A DNA stretch of 11,524 nt, taken from contig JAJUJN010000031.1 in assembly GCA_029265335.1 (NCBI GenBank), positions 1 to 11,524 of the forward strand, written 5' to 3'. A program made the translations under genes and the position numbers. The notes under the pieces are model-generated. The model saw only the letters and a program-made list of their open reading frames with translations. It was not told the origin of the DNA and made no database searches. Source of the DNA: Alcaligenaceae bacterium. GTDB lineage: Bacteria > Pseudomonadota > Gammaproteobacteria > Burkholderiales > Burkholderiaceae_B. Positions 1-6,627 of the stretch are shown in pieces. Each line of letters starts with the position of its first letter. The stretch's first letter is position 1.

Positions 1-978
1 GCTTGCGGCTTCCACCAGCAGCAGCGAATCCCAGGCGGTAGCGCCAAACAATGAACGGGTGTCTTCGCCATAGCGCTCATCCCACTTCTCCAGGAAATCC
101 AAGCCCACTTCTTTGGTGGGGTTGCTGTTGGGAAGCTGATCAGCCACCAACACGGGAGCCACGGTCATGAAGCTCCCTTCGAGGCTTTTGCCGCCCACGC
201 GCAGGTAGTCGTTGTTGGCCACACCTTGGGTTTGGTACACCAATCCTTTGTAGCCGCGCTCGGCGAGTTCGATCTGTGGCAGCGCACCGGGGGTGCCGGA
301 ACTCAGAATGAACACGGCGTCGGGCTGGGCCGACATGACCTTGAGCACCTGGGCAGTGACACTGGAATCGGTGGTGTTGTATTTCTCCGAAGCCACGAGC
401 TCGACGCCCATTTCAGGCGCGACCTCCTGCACCACCTGCAGGAAGCCTTCACCGTAGCTATTGGCGAGGCCAATGGTGGCAAGCCGCTTGGCGTTGTGCT
501 TGAGCATGTGATTCATCACGCGACGCGTGGAGATCTCTTCGGTGGGAGACAGCTTGAACGCCCAGGTGCGCGGGCCTTCTTGGGGAGTAACCGTTGCCCT
601 GCCGCCCGAGAGGGTGACCACTGGCACCTTCATGCGCCCGGCTTCTTCCACAATGGGAATGGAGTTGGGTGTGGTGGAAGACCCGATGATCACGTCGACC
701 TTTTCTTCGTTGATCAGTCTGGACGTATGGCGCGCTGCCATGTTGTTGTCGGTGCCATCGTTCAGGATCGTCATGGTGAGATCTTGCCCGGCGATCTTGC
801 CGGGCCACAGTTTGAACGCTTGCTCGGCAGGAATACCGAGTGAGGCCGCCGGACCGGTGGTGGATACGATCACGCCAACCTTGATATCGGCTTGCGCCAT
901 TGCCATGCCGAAGCTCAAGGCCGCCCCGGTAGCTGTCGTTGCGGCGTAACGCGACCAGCGTCGAAAGGTGGTAGTCAT
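1..978 (-). CDS. LivK-type ABC transporter substrate-binding protein, partial (C-terminus beyond window)
   Basis: Periplasmic ligand-binding component of a branched-chain amino acid/amide-type (HAAT) ABC importer; the ligand cannot be told from sequence and could be an amino acid, amide or aromatic acid. I read 326 codons from the ATG at 978 running off the left edge; family members are usually about 380 residues, so roughly the last 50-60 are missing. A signal peptide is clear: Arg-rich start (RRWSR, residues 6-10), hydrophobic Ala/Gly stretch, and AMA/AQA cleavage sites ending at residues 28 and 30, before DIKVGVIVSTTGP, the typical first beta strand. Further family motifs are DGTDNN (74-79), GSSTTP (99-104, the ligand-contacting Ser/Thr loop), LANSYGEG (171-178) and FGATAWDS (311-318). 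GAGGAG about 7 nt upstream supports this ATG over the overlapping one 4 nt earlier, which is in another frame. No permease or ATPase genes are in view; they may lie to the left. It is divergent from the dehydrogenase gene. Confidence 0.93.
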   Translation of the reverse strand, partial: MTTTFRRWSRYAATTATGAALSFGMAMAQADIKVGVIVSTTGPAASLGIPAEQAFKLWPGKIAGQDLTMTILNDGTDNNMAARHTSRLINEEKVDVIIGSSTTPNSIPIVEEAGRMKVPVVTLSGGRATVTPQEGPRTWAFKLSPTEEISTRRVMNHMLKHNAKRLATIGLANSYGEGFLQVVQEVAPEMGVELVASEKYNTTDSSVTAQVLKVMSAQPDAVFILSSGTPGALPQIELAERGYKGLVYQTQGVANNDYLRVGGKSLEGSFMTVAPVLVADQLPNSNPTKEVGLDFLEKWDERYGEDTRSLFGATAWDSLLLVEAAS

Positions 979-1227
979 GCATTGTCTCCTCGTTGAATGG
1001 GATGCGGACGGTCGGGTGTTTGTGCTTGTCAGGTGACCGCGCCACAACGGCATTATCCCCACAGTCGCAAGGCTCTTTCTATAAGGTCAGGCAGATAGTG
1101 CCCATCTGTTAAAACGATGATGCAGCGGCCCTCGCTTGATGATGTCACCATCCGACTCTTGCTTTTCCTTCGTCTTTGGCGCAGGGTGAGGTCTGGGTAA
1201 ACCCTGAGATCAACCAAGAGGATTGCC
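979..1227. promoter_or_regulatory. Divergent control region between substrate-binding protein and dehydrogenase genes
   Basis: This 249-bp gap separates two divergent start codons and must hold both promoters. I see no convincing -35/-10 pair on either strand. The only ordered element is an inverted repeat, CAGAT-N7-ATCTG at 1092-1108, which has the size of a bacterial operator. An AGAGGA ribosome-binding site (1217-1222) serves the dehydrogenase start at 1228. No open frame here looks like a gene. Confidence 0.5.
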
Positions 1228-2325
1228 ATGAAGATCCAAGCTGCTGTCACGCATGAGAAGGGCGCGCCGTTCCAGATTGAGTCTGTGGAGCTCGCCGAAC
1301 CCAAATTGGGCGAGGTGCGTGTGCGCATCGTGGCTGCCGGTGTTTGCCACACCGACGCCGTGGCGCGCGACCTCGGTCTGTCACCCTTTCCCGTGGTGCT
1401 GGGGCACGAGGGCTCGGGGGTGGTCGACGCTGTGGGCGAAGGCGTTACCGGCTTCGCCAAAGGCGACCACGTGGTGTTGTCGTTTGCTCATTGCGGGAAG
1501 TGCGAAACTTGCCTCACCGGCCACCCCACCGTTTGCCTGCGCTTCAATGAGCTCAACTTCGATGGTCATCACGAGGACCAGAGCACACGGCTGAGCCAGA
1601 ACGGCAAGGAGGTCTCCACGTTCTTTGGTCAATCCTCCTTCGGCACCTACGCCATTGCTCATGCACGCAACGTGGTGAAGGTAGACCCAGAGGTCGACCT
1701 TTCGTTGCTGGGCCCGCTCGGCTGCGGCATCCAGACCGGCGCGGGTACGGTGCTCAACCACTTCCGCCCAGGCTTTGGGCATGCCATCGTGATCTTCGGT
1801 TGCGGCGCTGTGGGTTTGAGCGCCGTGATGGCAGCCAAGATTGCGGGCTGCGCTCACATCATTGCGGTGGATATTCACGACCATCGCCTGGAGTTGGCTC
1901 GCGAGCTGGGCGCTACGCGGGTGTTGAACAGCAAAACCGATGATGTCGTGGAAGTGATTCGCGAGGTTACTGATGGTGGTGCCCACTATGCGGTCGAAAC
2001 GACTGGTGTACCCGACGTGGTCCGCCAATCGCTCCACGCCCTGCGACCGCTGGGTAAAAGCGCCATCGTGGGAGTAACTGGCGAAGTCACCTTCGATGTG
2101 CACCCCGATCTCATGGCCGAGGGCAAAACCCTGGTGGGGGTGATCGAGGGCGACGCCGTGCCCCGCGTGTTCATTCCGCAGCTGGTGGAGTATTACAAGG
2201 CCGGCAAGTTTCCCTTCGACAAGCTGGTGAAGTTCTACAACTTCGATCAAATCAACCAGGCGTTCGAAGATTCCGCCAATGGCGCTACTGTCAAGCCGAT
2301 TCTGCGATTGGAAGCAAGCGCCTGA
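1228..2325 (+). CDS. Zinc-dependent, NAD-linked aryl-alcohol-type dehydrogenase (MDR family)
   Basis: Medium-chain zinc alcohol dehydrogenase, 365 residues, full length. The catalytic zinc ligands are visible: C40 (in VCHTD), H60-E61 (LGHEGSG) and C166 (GPLGCG). The structural zinc site is intact as C89-x2-C92-x2-C95-x7-C103. The Rossmann fold has GCGAVG at 191-196 and an acidic residue, D215 (IIAVDIHD), ending beta 2, which favours NAD over NADP. The overall layout, including the GPLGCGIQTGAGTV segment, fits the benzyl/aryl-alcohol dehydrogenase branch (EC 1.1.1.90-like) that oxidises alcohols to aldehydes, but formaldehyde-type or other alcohols cannot be excluded. The start is supported by AGAGGA 6 nt upstream of the ATG. 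It stands alone between a divergent ABC-binding protein and a convergent regulator, so no pathway partner (for example an aldehyde dehydrogenase) is in view. Confidence 0.92.
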   Translation: MKIQAAVTHEKGAPFQIESVELAEPKLGEVRVRIVAAGVCHTDAVARDLGLSPFPVVLGHEGSGVVDAVGEGVTGFAKGDHVVLSFAHCGKCETCLTGHPTVCLRFNELNFDGHHEDQSTRLSQNGKEVSTFFGQSSFGTYAIAHARNVVKVDPEVDLSLLGPLGCGIQTGAGTVLNHFRPGFGHAIVIFGCGAVGLSAVMAAKIAGCAHIIAVDIHDHRLELARELGATRVLNSKTDDVVEVIREVTDGGAHYAVETTGVPDVVRQSLHALRPLGKSAIVGVTGEVTFDVHPDLMAEGKTLVGVIEGDAVPRVFIPQLVEYYKAGKFPFDKLVKFYNFDQINQAFEDSANGATVKPILRLEASA

Positions 2326-2338
2326 TGTTGCCAGAATG

Positions 2339-2368
2339 CCAAGGTTCGTGACCCTGTCACGACCTTGG
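2339..2368. terminator. Bidirectional hairpin between convergent dehydrogenase and tetR genes
   Basis: The arms are CCAAGGT (2339-2345), a bulged T (2346), CGTGAC (2347-2352), a CCT loop, GTCACG (2356-2361) and ACCTTGG (2362-2368): 13 paired bases with a single bulge. It starts 13 bp after the dehydrogenase stop and extends into the last codons of the regulator gene on the other strand. Neither side has a U-tract, so it may act with Rho or protect 3' ends instead of being a classical intrinsic terminator. Confidence 0.6.
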
Positions 2369-3037
2369 TGGCCGCAGACCATCCAGGAGCAAATCGATCG
2401 CCGAGCCGGCCTGAAGCATCGTTATCTCGTTCCTGGTGTGGGATGGGGAGCGCAGGGCATCGACTTTGGCTTCGAACGGCTCACCCGGTAGGTGGCTGAT
2501 TCTATCTGTGGGCGCAGCCAGTGCGTGCACACTCAGCAAGCTGGCTAGTCCGTGCACCATAGCCCAGCAGGCATGGGCTAATTCGCGAGTGTCTCCCTCT
2601 CGAAACTCATCCGAGTTCTGCCCTTCTTCCACCAAAGACCGAAGCAGCGTGAACAGACGTTGGCCCGCCTTGCCCAGCTCCACACTGGCTCCCGGCAAGC
2701 TCACAGCATCAAACATATGCGCCTGCACACGGGGCGCCGCTACCCCATAGCGTACGTACGCCAGTCCGCAGGCCTTCAGCCGTGCGCGCGCCTGGCGAGG
2801 CGCAGCCTGCACGGCTCGCTGACACTCCGCCAACATCTCTTCAAATCCTTGTATGGCCACCGCGTCCAGCAGCGCTTGCTTGTTGGCGAAATGCCGGTAG
2901 GCCGCTGTGTGGGATACCCCAATGGCCTTGGCCATCTCGCGCATCGACAGCTTCTCGAATTGTTGGTTCTCGAGTTGCTCGCGTGCATAGGCAACGAGCG
3001 CGGCCTTGAGATCGCCGTGATGGTAGCTGGCTGTCAT
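2357..3037 (-). CDS. TetR-family transcriptional repressor (WHG-type C-terminal domain)
   Basis: DNA-binding repressor of 226 residues. The N-terminal domain is canonical: YHHGDLKAALVAYA (5-18), then a helix-turn-helix at about 31-54 with SMREMAKAIGVSHTAAYRHF and the following KQALLDAV. The C-terminal ligand-binding domain carries a WAMVHGLASLL segment (158-168), the signature of the TetR_C_33/WHG branch. Residues about 172-208 form an extra Pro/Arg-rich stretch before the final helix (SAIDLLLDGL), which looks like an insertion relative to relatives. I place the start at the ATG at 3037, where the conserved MTASYHHGDL begins; the frame stays open 16 codons further upstream but that stretch lies over the operator region. 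The gene is divergent from the DoxX-like gene with two inverted repeats between them, so it probably represses that gene and itself. The inducer is unknown. Confidence 0.9.
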   Translation of the reverse strand: MTASYHHGDLKAALVAYAREQLENQQFEKLSMREMAKAIGVSHTAAYRHFANKQALLDAVAIQGFEEMLAECQRAVQAAPRQARARLKACGLAYVRYGVAAPRVQAHMFDAVSLPGASVELGKAGQRLFTLLRSLVEEGQNSDEFREGDTRELAHACWAMVHGLASLLSVHALAAPTDRISHLPGEPFEAKVDALRSPSHTRNEITMLQAGSAIDLLLDGLRPPRS

Positions 3038-3054
3038 AGACGGTTTCCACTTAA

Positions 3055-3071
3055 TGTTGACGGTGTAAACA
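3055..3071. promoter_or_regulatory. Operator-like inverted repeat 1
   Basis: TGTTgACggtGTaAACA is symmetrical at 12 of 17 positions (half-site TGTTnAC, spacer 3). It lies in the tetR/doxX divergent region and overlaps a possible -35 (TTGACG, 3057-3062) for the doxX-like gene; a CACAAT at 3081-3086 could be the partner -10 (18-bp spacing). Its size and symmetry suit a TetR dimer, so it is a likely target of the adjacent repressor. That assignment is inference. Confidence 0.6.
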
Positions 3072-3086
3072 CTGCAGAAGCACAAT

Positions 3087-3101
3087 GTGAACGATGTTAA
3101 C
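3087..3101. promoter_or_regulatory. Operator-like inverted repeat 2
   Basis: GTgAACgatGTTaAC has a perfect GTnAAC-N3-GTTnAC dyad. It contains the same GTnAAC half-site as the repeat at 3055-3071 and its centre (3094) is 31 bp, close to three helical turns, from the centre of that repeat (3063). It would fall at or just after the likely doxX transcription start, a good position for repression. Confidence 0.55.
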
Positions 3102-3118
3102 TTAATTGGAGATTCATC

Positions 3119-3688
3119 ATGAGCTTCTTGATGCTGCTTGTCTTCGCTTCAGGGTTGGCCTGGCTTGCTGGTCGCGTGTTGGGGGTGCATCTGACCACGC
3201 GCGACGCCATGCGGGTGGGAATGGGCATGGCTTTTTTGTTTACCGGCGTTGACCACTTTGCGAATGCCAACAGCCGCTACGTGCCGATGATGCCCGCGGC
3301 GCTTGCCGAACACGCGTTGATCTGGGTTTATGTGACCGGGGCAGCGGAGTTGGCGGGTGCAGTCGGGTTGTTGACTCCCTCGGTGGTTTATCGCCGCATC
3401 GGCCTGCCGAATTTGCAGCGCTGGGCAGGTGTTGGCCTGGCCGTGCTTCTTGCTTGTGTGGTTTGGGCCAACATCAGCGTGGCCTTGCGTGGACAGACTG
3501 TGCAAGGGCTGGAGTTCGGCGCCTGGTACTACTGGGTGCGGCCGCTGTTCCAGCCCTTGTTCATTTGGTGGGCCTTGTACTGCGTGGCAGTGTTGCGTTC
3601 ACGCGTCTTCAACCCACACGATCGCGAGCACGGCCCCCGATCATCGCGGTATAGCTGGCAGAAAAAGCCCCCACAAGCATGGCGATGA
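3119..3688 (+). CDS. DoxX-like integral membrane protein
   Basis: Small inner-membrane protein, 189 residues, resembling the DoxX/DoxD-like family, whose members are tied to redox stress or quinone-linked reactions but mostly lack a proven reaction. Hydrophobic segments lie near 2-20, 31-48, 66-88, 102-122 and 140-160. Family-like features are FLFTGVDHFAN (39-49), with a His after the first helices, and TGAAELAGAVGLLTP (73-87), a hallmark of DoxX proteins. The start has GGAG (3108-3111) 7 nt upstream. The gene is divergent from the TetR repressor with operator-like repeats between, which suggests induction by whatever the repressor senses. The last 26 residues (164-189) are hydrophilic, rich in Arg/Lys/Pro, and are encoded antisense to the 3' end of the next gene, so this tail may be a recent extension. 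The family call is good; the function is unknown. Confidence 0.82.
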   Translation: MSFLMLLVFASGLAWLAGRVLGVHLTTRDAMRVGMGMAFLFTGVDHFANANSRYVPMMPAALAEHALIWVYVTGAAELAGAVGLLTPSVVYRRIGLPNLQRWAGVGLAVLLACVVWANISVALRGQTVQGLEFGAWYYWVRPLFQPLFIWWALYCVAVLRSRVFNPHDREHGPRSSRYSWQKKPPQAWR

Positions 3689-4511
3689 AGGCCCAGAGTG
3701 CCAGCGCGGCGGCGGCTTTGCGCGCCGCGTCGGCCGCCTCGCGGGCGGTTTGCTCGATCTCGTTGGCGGCCTGCTGTGCTTGAGCAATGACATCGTTCAC
3801 CCGCGCTTCGGCTTCGGCTTCGTCAAGACCCGTACGTTGTGCCACCAGTCGCACGACATAGGCGTTATCGTCAGCAGTCATTTCGCCTTCGGCCAGACTG
3901 CGTACCAACAGCCGGTTGAGCTCTGCCCGAGCGTCGGCCGTGGCACGTGCGCCGGTAGCTTGATCTGCTCCCGGGCGCAACAAGATGTCGCTGTAGTAGG
4001 CCAGCTGGTTTTCGGCCGTGTTGGTGGTGGAAACCTGAGCCGCCGAGGTGAGGCCGGCACCCATCAAAGCCGCACCCGATTGCGCGGCGCTGCCAGCCAA
4101 AGCTGCGATCGACGAGCCCAGCACCACGACAGTCACCAGCGCGCTCACTGCCCAAGCCAGAAAGCCGTGCGCGGTATCACGGAAGGTGATCTCGTCAACC
4201 ATGAGATCCACCCAACGTGTACGCAGCCTGCCGGTGACATAGCCAGCGATGCCAAAAGCAATGATCTGACTGACCAGCAGCCAGATGATGGTGCCTATGC
4301 CCAGGCTCGCGATGTCGACGCCTTCACCCCGCCAGGGGGATACCGCTAGAAACCCCAAGCCGCTGCCCCCAACCAGCAGGGCGATCGACAGCGCTGCGCC
4401 GAGAGCTGCACCCGCCAGAATGGCTGCCCAAGACACTGCCGAGCCGCCCGACACTGCGTTGACCCGAGCCGCTGGCGGCACATGGGCGGCTGTCATTTGC
4501 TCGTTCTGCAT
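3609..4511 (-). CDS. Alanine-rich four-helix membrane protein ('PhnA-like' family), function unknown
   Basis: Protein of 300 residues resembling membrane proteins labelled 'PhnA-like' in databases; that label carries no proven function and is unrelated to phosphonoacetate hydrolase. Hydrophobic stretches lie at about 27-57 (Gly/Ala-rich), 69-92, 117-140 and 268-288. Between the third and fourth is a long polar, helical region (about 160-265) rich in Ala, Glu, Gln and Arg with a coiled-coil look (EAEAEARVNDVIAQAQQAAN). The end, SYTAMIGGRARDR, is typical of the family's C-terminus, so the stop at 3609 seems native even though it overlaps the convergent DoxX-like gene by 80 bp. A strong AGGAGG (4516-4521) sits 4 nt before the ATG. 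The 23-residue membrane miniprotein gene lies 52 bp upstream on the same strand, so the two are likely co-transcribed. An envelope-stress role is a guess from the company such genes often keep. Confidence 0.75.
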   Translation of the reverse strand: MQNEQMTAAHVPPAARVNAVSGGSAVSWAAILAGAALGAALSIALLVGGSGLGFLAVSPWRGEGVDIASLGIGTIIWLLVSQIIAFGIAGYVTGRLRTRWVDLMVDEITFRDTAHGFLAWAVSALVTVVVLGSSIAALAGSAAQSGAALMGAGLTSAAQVSTTNTAENQLAYYSDILLRPGADQATGARATADARAELNRLLVRSLAEGEMTADDNAYVVRLVAQRTGLDEAEAEARVNDVIAQAQQAANEIEQTAREAADAARKAAAALALWAFIAMLVGAFSASYTAMIGGRARDRVG

Positions 4512-4515
4512 AACA

Positions 4516-4521
4516 CCTCCT
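4516..4521 (-). promoter_or_regulatory. Strong Shine-Dalgarno of the PhnA-like gene
   Basis: AGGAGG on the minus strand is a perfect anti-16S match, 4 nt before the ATG at 4511. It is the best ribosome-binding site in the window and fixes this start. Confidence 0.8.
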
Positions 4522-4563
4522 ACACCACGCCAATCTACAGGATTCAGAAGTTGGCGCCCGCCG

Positions 4564-4635
4564 CTAAAACAGCAAGGCGAGCAGAATCAGAATGGGGATG
4601 GGTATCCCGATCAACCACAAGAGTATGTAGCCCAT
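4564..4635 (-). CDS. 23-residue hydrophobic miniprotein
   Basis: Short open frame from ATG (4635-4633) to TAG (4566-4564), encoding 23 residues that are almost wholly hydrophobic: MGYILLWLIG, then IPIPILILLALLF. It forms one membrane span with an IPIP kink in the middle. An AGGGAG ribosome-binding site lies about 6 nt upstream of the ATG. Very short WLIGIPIPIL-like proteins occur as uncharacterised small genes in other proteobacteria (from memory, not checked), which raises my belief that this one is real. It lies 52 bp before the PhnA-like membrane gene on the same strand, so co-expression and perhaps direct contact in the membrane are plausible. Function unknown. Confidence 0.72.
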   Translation of the reverse strand: MGYILLWLIGIPIPILILLALLF

Positions 4636-4794
4636 GACCACTCCCTGTTCGGTTCGCAATCTGCAGCTGTGCCGCAGCGATGACATATTGCCACCGACCT
4701 TTTCAGAAAGATGTCAGGACATTCCTACAAAGTGGTGAAAAGCAGACAGGCGCCGGCGCGGGAGGGCACATCATTGGGTTTTTCAGGGCAGGTG

Positions 4795-4820
4795 GGGGCC
4801 TTCGGCGACGAAAGAGCCCC
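4795..4820 (-). terminator. Possible hairpin terminator downstream of pntB
   Basis: On the minus strand, 25 bp after the pntB stop, GGGGC pairs with GCCCC (4816-4820 with 4795-4799) and an inner TTCG/CGAA stem closes a TCGC loop, with a small asymmetric bulge. No U-run follows, so termination is uncertain. The rest of the 210-bp gap 4636-4845 holds an ATGTC-AG-GACAT dyad (4711-4722) upstream of the miniprotein gene, and no other gene that I can see. Confidence 0.35.
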
Positions 4821-4845
4821 AGCGGAGCAGTTGGCAAAAACGTTA

Positions 4846-6288
4846 TTAAATCGCCTTTACCATCTCCTCTACCACTTTCTTGGCATCCCCAAACACCATC
4901 ATTGTTTTATCCATGTAAAACAGCTCGTTATCCAGGCCTGCGTATCCGGAAGCCATCGAACGCTTGTTCACAATCACGGTGCGCGCCTTATAGGCCTCCA
5001 ATATCGGCATGCCTGCAATCGGTGATTTAGGGTCGTTGGCTGCCGGGTTCACCACGTCGTTGGCGCCCAGCACCAGCACCACGTCGGTTTGGCTGAACTC
5101 TGCGTTGATATCGTCCATTTCAAACACCTGGTCGTACGGCACCTCCGCTTCAGCCAGCAGCACATTCATGTGCCCTGGCATACGCCCGGCCACCGGGTGG
5201 ATGGCGTATTTCACCGTGACGCCAGTGTCCACCAGCTTTTCGGTCAGCTCTTTCAAGGCGTGCTGCGCTCGCGCAACGGCCAGCCCATAGCCGGGAACAA
5301 TGATGACTGTTTCGGCATTGCCCAACAGAAACGACGCATCGTCTGCGCTACCGGATTTCACCGTACGATCGCCGGCGTCGGCTCCCGCACCGCTGGAGGT
5401 TTCGCCGCCAAAGCCACCCAGAATGACGTTGAAGAACGACCGGTTCATGGCCTTGCACATGATGTATGAAAGGATGGCACCGCTCGAGCCCACCAGCGAA
5501 CCGGCAATGATCAGCATGGGGTTGTTCAGCGAAAAGCCGATGCCCGCCGCCGCCCAGCCCGAGTAGCTGTTGAGCATGGATACCACCACCGGCATATCAG
5601 CCCCACCAATCGGGATGATGATCAGTACGCCCAGCACAAAGGCGAGGAGCGCCATCAACACAAAAGGCGTCCAGGCTTGGGTGAGCACAAACCAGATACC
5701 GCAAGCGATCATCACCAAAGCCAGCAGCAAGTTCAGCAGATGCTGACCGGTAAATACCACTGGCGCACCCTGAAACAAGCGGAACTTGTACTTGCCCGAC
5801 AACTTGCCAAAGGCAATGACCGAGCCTGAAAAGGTAATTGCGCCCACAAAGGTGCCAATAAAGAGCTCGACCAGGTTGCCCGCAGGAAGGCGCATGCCGG
5901 CCGCCGGCACAATGCCAAAAGCGTGAGGCTCGGCCACGATGGCCACCGCAATACACACCGCGGCCAGGCCGATCATGCTGTGCATGAAGGCCACCAGCTC
6001 GGGCATCTTGGTCATTTCAACGCGCTTGGCCATCAGGGTGCCGATCGTGCCGCCAATCAGCAGCCCAACCAAAACCCATGCGAGCCCTGCGCCAACGCTT
6101 ACGTCGGGCATGATTTCCGACAACGAAACAATCAAGCCCGCAGTTGTGATGACCGCGATGGCCATCCCCACCATGCCGAACACGTTACCTGCACGTGATG
6201 TGGTGGGATGCGAAAGGCCCTTCAAGGCCTGGATGAAGCACACCGACGCAACCAGGTACAGCAAGGTCACTACATTCAACGAAAGCAT
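4846..6288 (-). CDS. pntB: NAD(P) transhydrogenase subunit beta (PntB)
   Basis: Membrane subunit plus NADP(H)-binding domain III of the proton-translocating nicotinamide nucleotide transhydrogenase, which transfers hydride from NADH to NADP+ driven by proton entry. It has 480 residues, normal for the family. The first 290 or so residues form multiple membrane helices, with H103 in FMHSMIGLAA (equivalent of E. coli PntB His91 in the proton path) and N240 in SMLNSYSGWAAAGIG (equivalent of Asn222). After a Gly/Ala/Asp-rich linker (293-315), domain III shows VIIVPGYGLAVARAQ (328-342), HPVAGRMPGHMNVLLAEA (364-381), EMDDIN (390-395), VLGANDVVNPAA (406-417) and VNKRSMASGYAG (440-451), the NADP-binding elements. 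I start it at the ATG at 6288, where the family N-terminus begins, with GGAGAG upstream; 42 more in-frame codons upstream overlap pntAb and look unlike protein. Last gene of the pnt operon. Confidence 0.97.
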   Translation of the reverse strand: MLSLNVVTLLYLVASVCFIQALKGLSHPTTSRAGNVFGMVGMAIAVITTAGLIVSLSEIMPDVSVGAGLAWVLVGLLIGGTIGTLMAKRVEMTKMPELVAFMHSMIGLAAVCIAVAIVAEPHAFGIVPAAGMRLPAGNLVELFIGTFVGAITFSGSVIAFGKLSGKYKFRLFQGAPVVFTGQHLLNLLLALVMIACGIWFVLTQAWTPFVLMALLAFVLGVLIIIPIGGADMPVVVSMLNSYSGWAAAGIGFSLNNPMLIIAGSLVGSSGAILSYIMCKAMNRSFFNVILGGFGGETSSGAGADAGDRTVKSGSADDASFLLGNAETVIIVPGYGLAVARAQHALKELTEKLVDTGVTVKYAIHPVAGRMPGHMNVLLAEAEVPYDQVFEMDDINAEFSQTDVVLVLGANDVVNPAANDPKSPIAGMPILEAYKARTVIVNKRSMASGYAGLDNELFYMDKTMMVFGDAKKVVEEMVKAI

Positions 6289-6313
6289 TTTTATGTCTCT
6301 CCGTGCGTCAGGT

Positions 6314-6625
6314 TCAGCCGCCCGACTTCGCTTTTCTGTCTTTCTTCTTGAACATCTCCAGCATGCGTTTGGTGACCAAAAAACCGCCAAACACATTGAC
6401 CGCGGCCAAGGCAACGGCGATGACGCCCATGAATTTTGCGAGTGCGCCTGTGGTTAAGGCTGCCGCGAGCATGGCCCCCACAATGACAATGGCCGAGATG
6501 GCGTTGGTGACGGCCATGAGCGGCGTGTGCAGCGCGGGAGTGACATTCCACACAACGTGGTAACCCACATAAATGGCAAGCACGAAGATGATGAGATTGA
6601 TGATGATGGGGTCGATGACTTCCAT
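6314..6625 (-). CDS. pntAb: NAD(P) transhydrogenase subunit alpha part 2 (membrane piece)
   Basis: Small membrane subunit, 103 residues, equal to the C-terminal membrane part (domain II) of the long E. coli PntA, here on its own gene as in the Rhodospirillum rubrum-type three-subunit enzyme. Three hydrophobic helices are seen (about 7-25, 40-60, 65-85), with the conserved block [20 protein letters not shown] (28-47) and a Lys-rich end (FKKKDRKAK, 92-100). It starts 2 nt after the stop of pntAa, so it is probably translated by coupling; the ribosome site (GTGAGAA) is weak. A 25-nt gap separates it from pntB. It helps form the proton channel with PntB and anchors the NAD(H)-binding subunit. Confidence 0.96.
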   Translation of the reverse strand: MEVIDPIIINLIIFVLAIYVGYHVVWNVTPALHTPLMAVTNAISAIVIVGAMLAAALTTGALAKFMGVIAVALAAVNVFGGFLVTKRMLEMFKKKDRKAKSGG

Positions 6626-6627
6626 TT

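Noticed and set aside
458..1045. Minus-strand frame with an ATG 4 nt before the substrate-binding protein start
   Set aside because: It is another frame of the same DNA; the substrate-binding protein frame has a signal peptide and LivK motifs throughout.
1131..1210. Possible sigma54 promoter (TTGCT element) ahead of the dehydrogenase
   Set aside because: No correctly spaced TGGCAC-like -24 element accompanies the TTGCT.
1381..2382. Long minus-strand open frame (333 codons) opposite the dehydrogenase
   Set aside because: It lies wholly antisense to a gene with intact zinc and NAD motifs and has no family-like motifs of its own; long antisense frames are common in GC-rich DNA.
3429..4349. Plus-strand frame of 306 codons spanning the doxX-like end and the PhnA-like gene
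   Set aside because: It is in a different frame from the DoxX-like protein and antisense to the membrane protein; composition rich in Cys, Arg and Gly with no recognisable domain.
6289..6414. Upstream extension of pntB to an ATG at 6414
   Set aside because: The 42 extra codons overlap pntAb in another frame, and the family N-terminus begins at the ATG at 6288.
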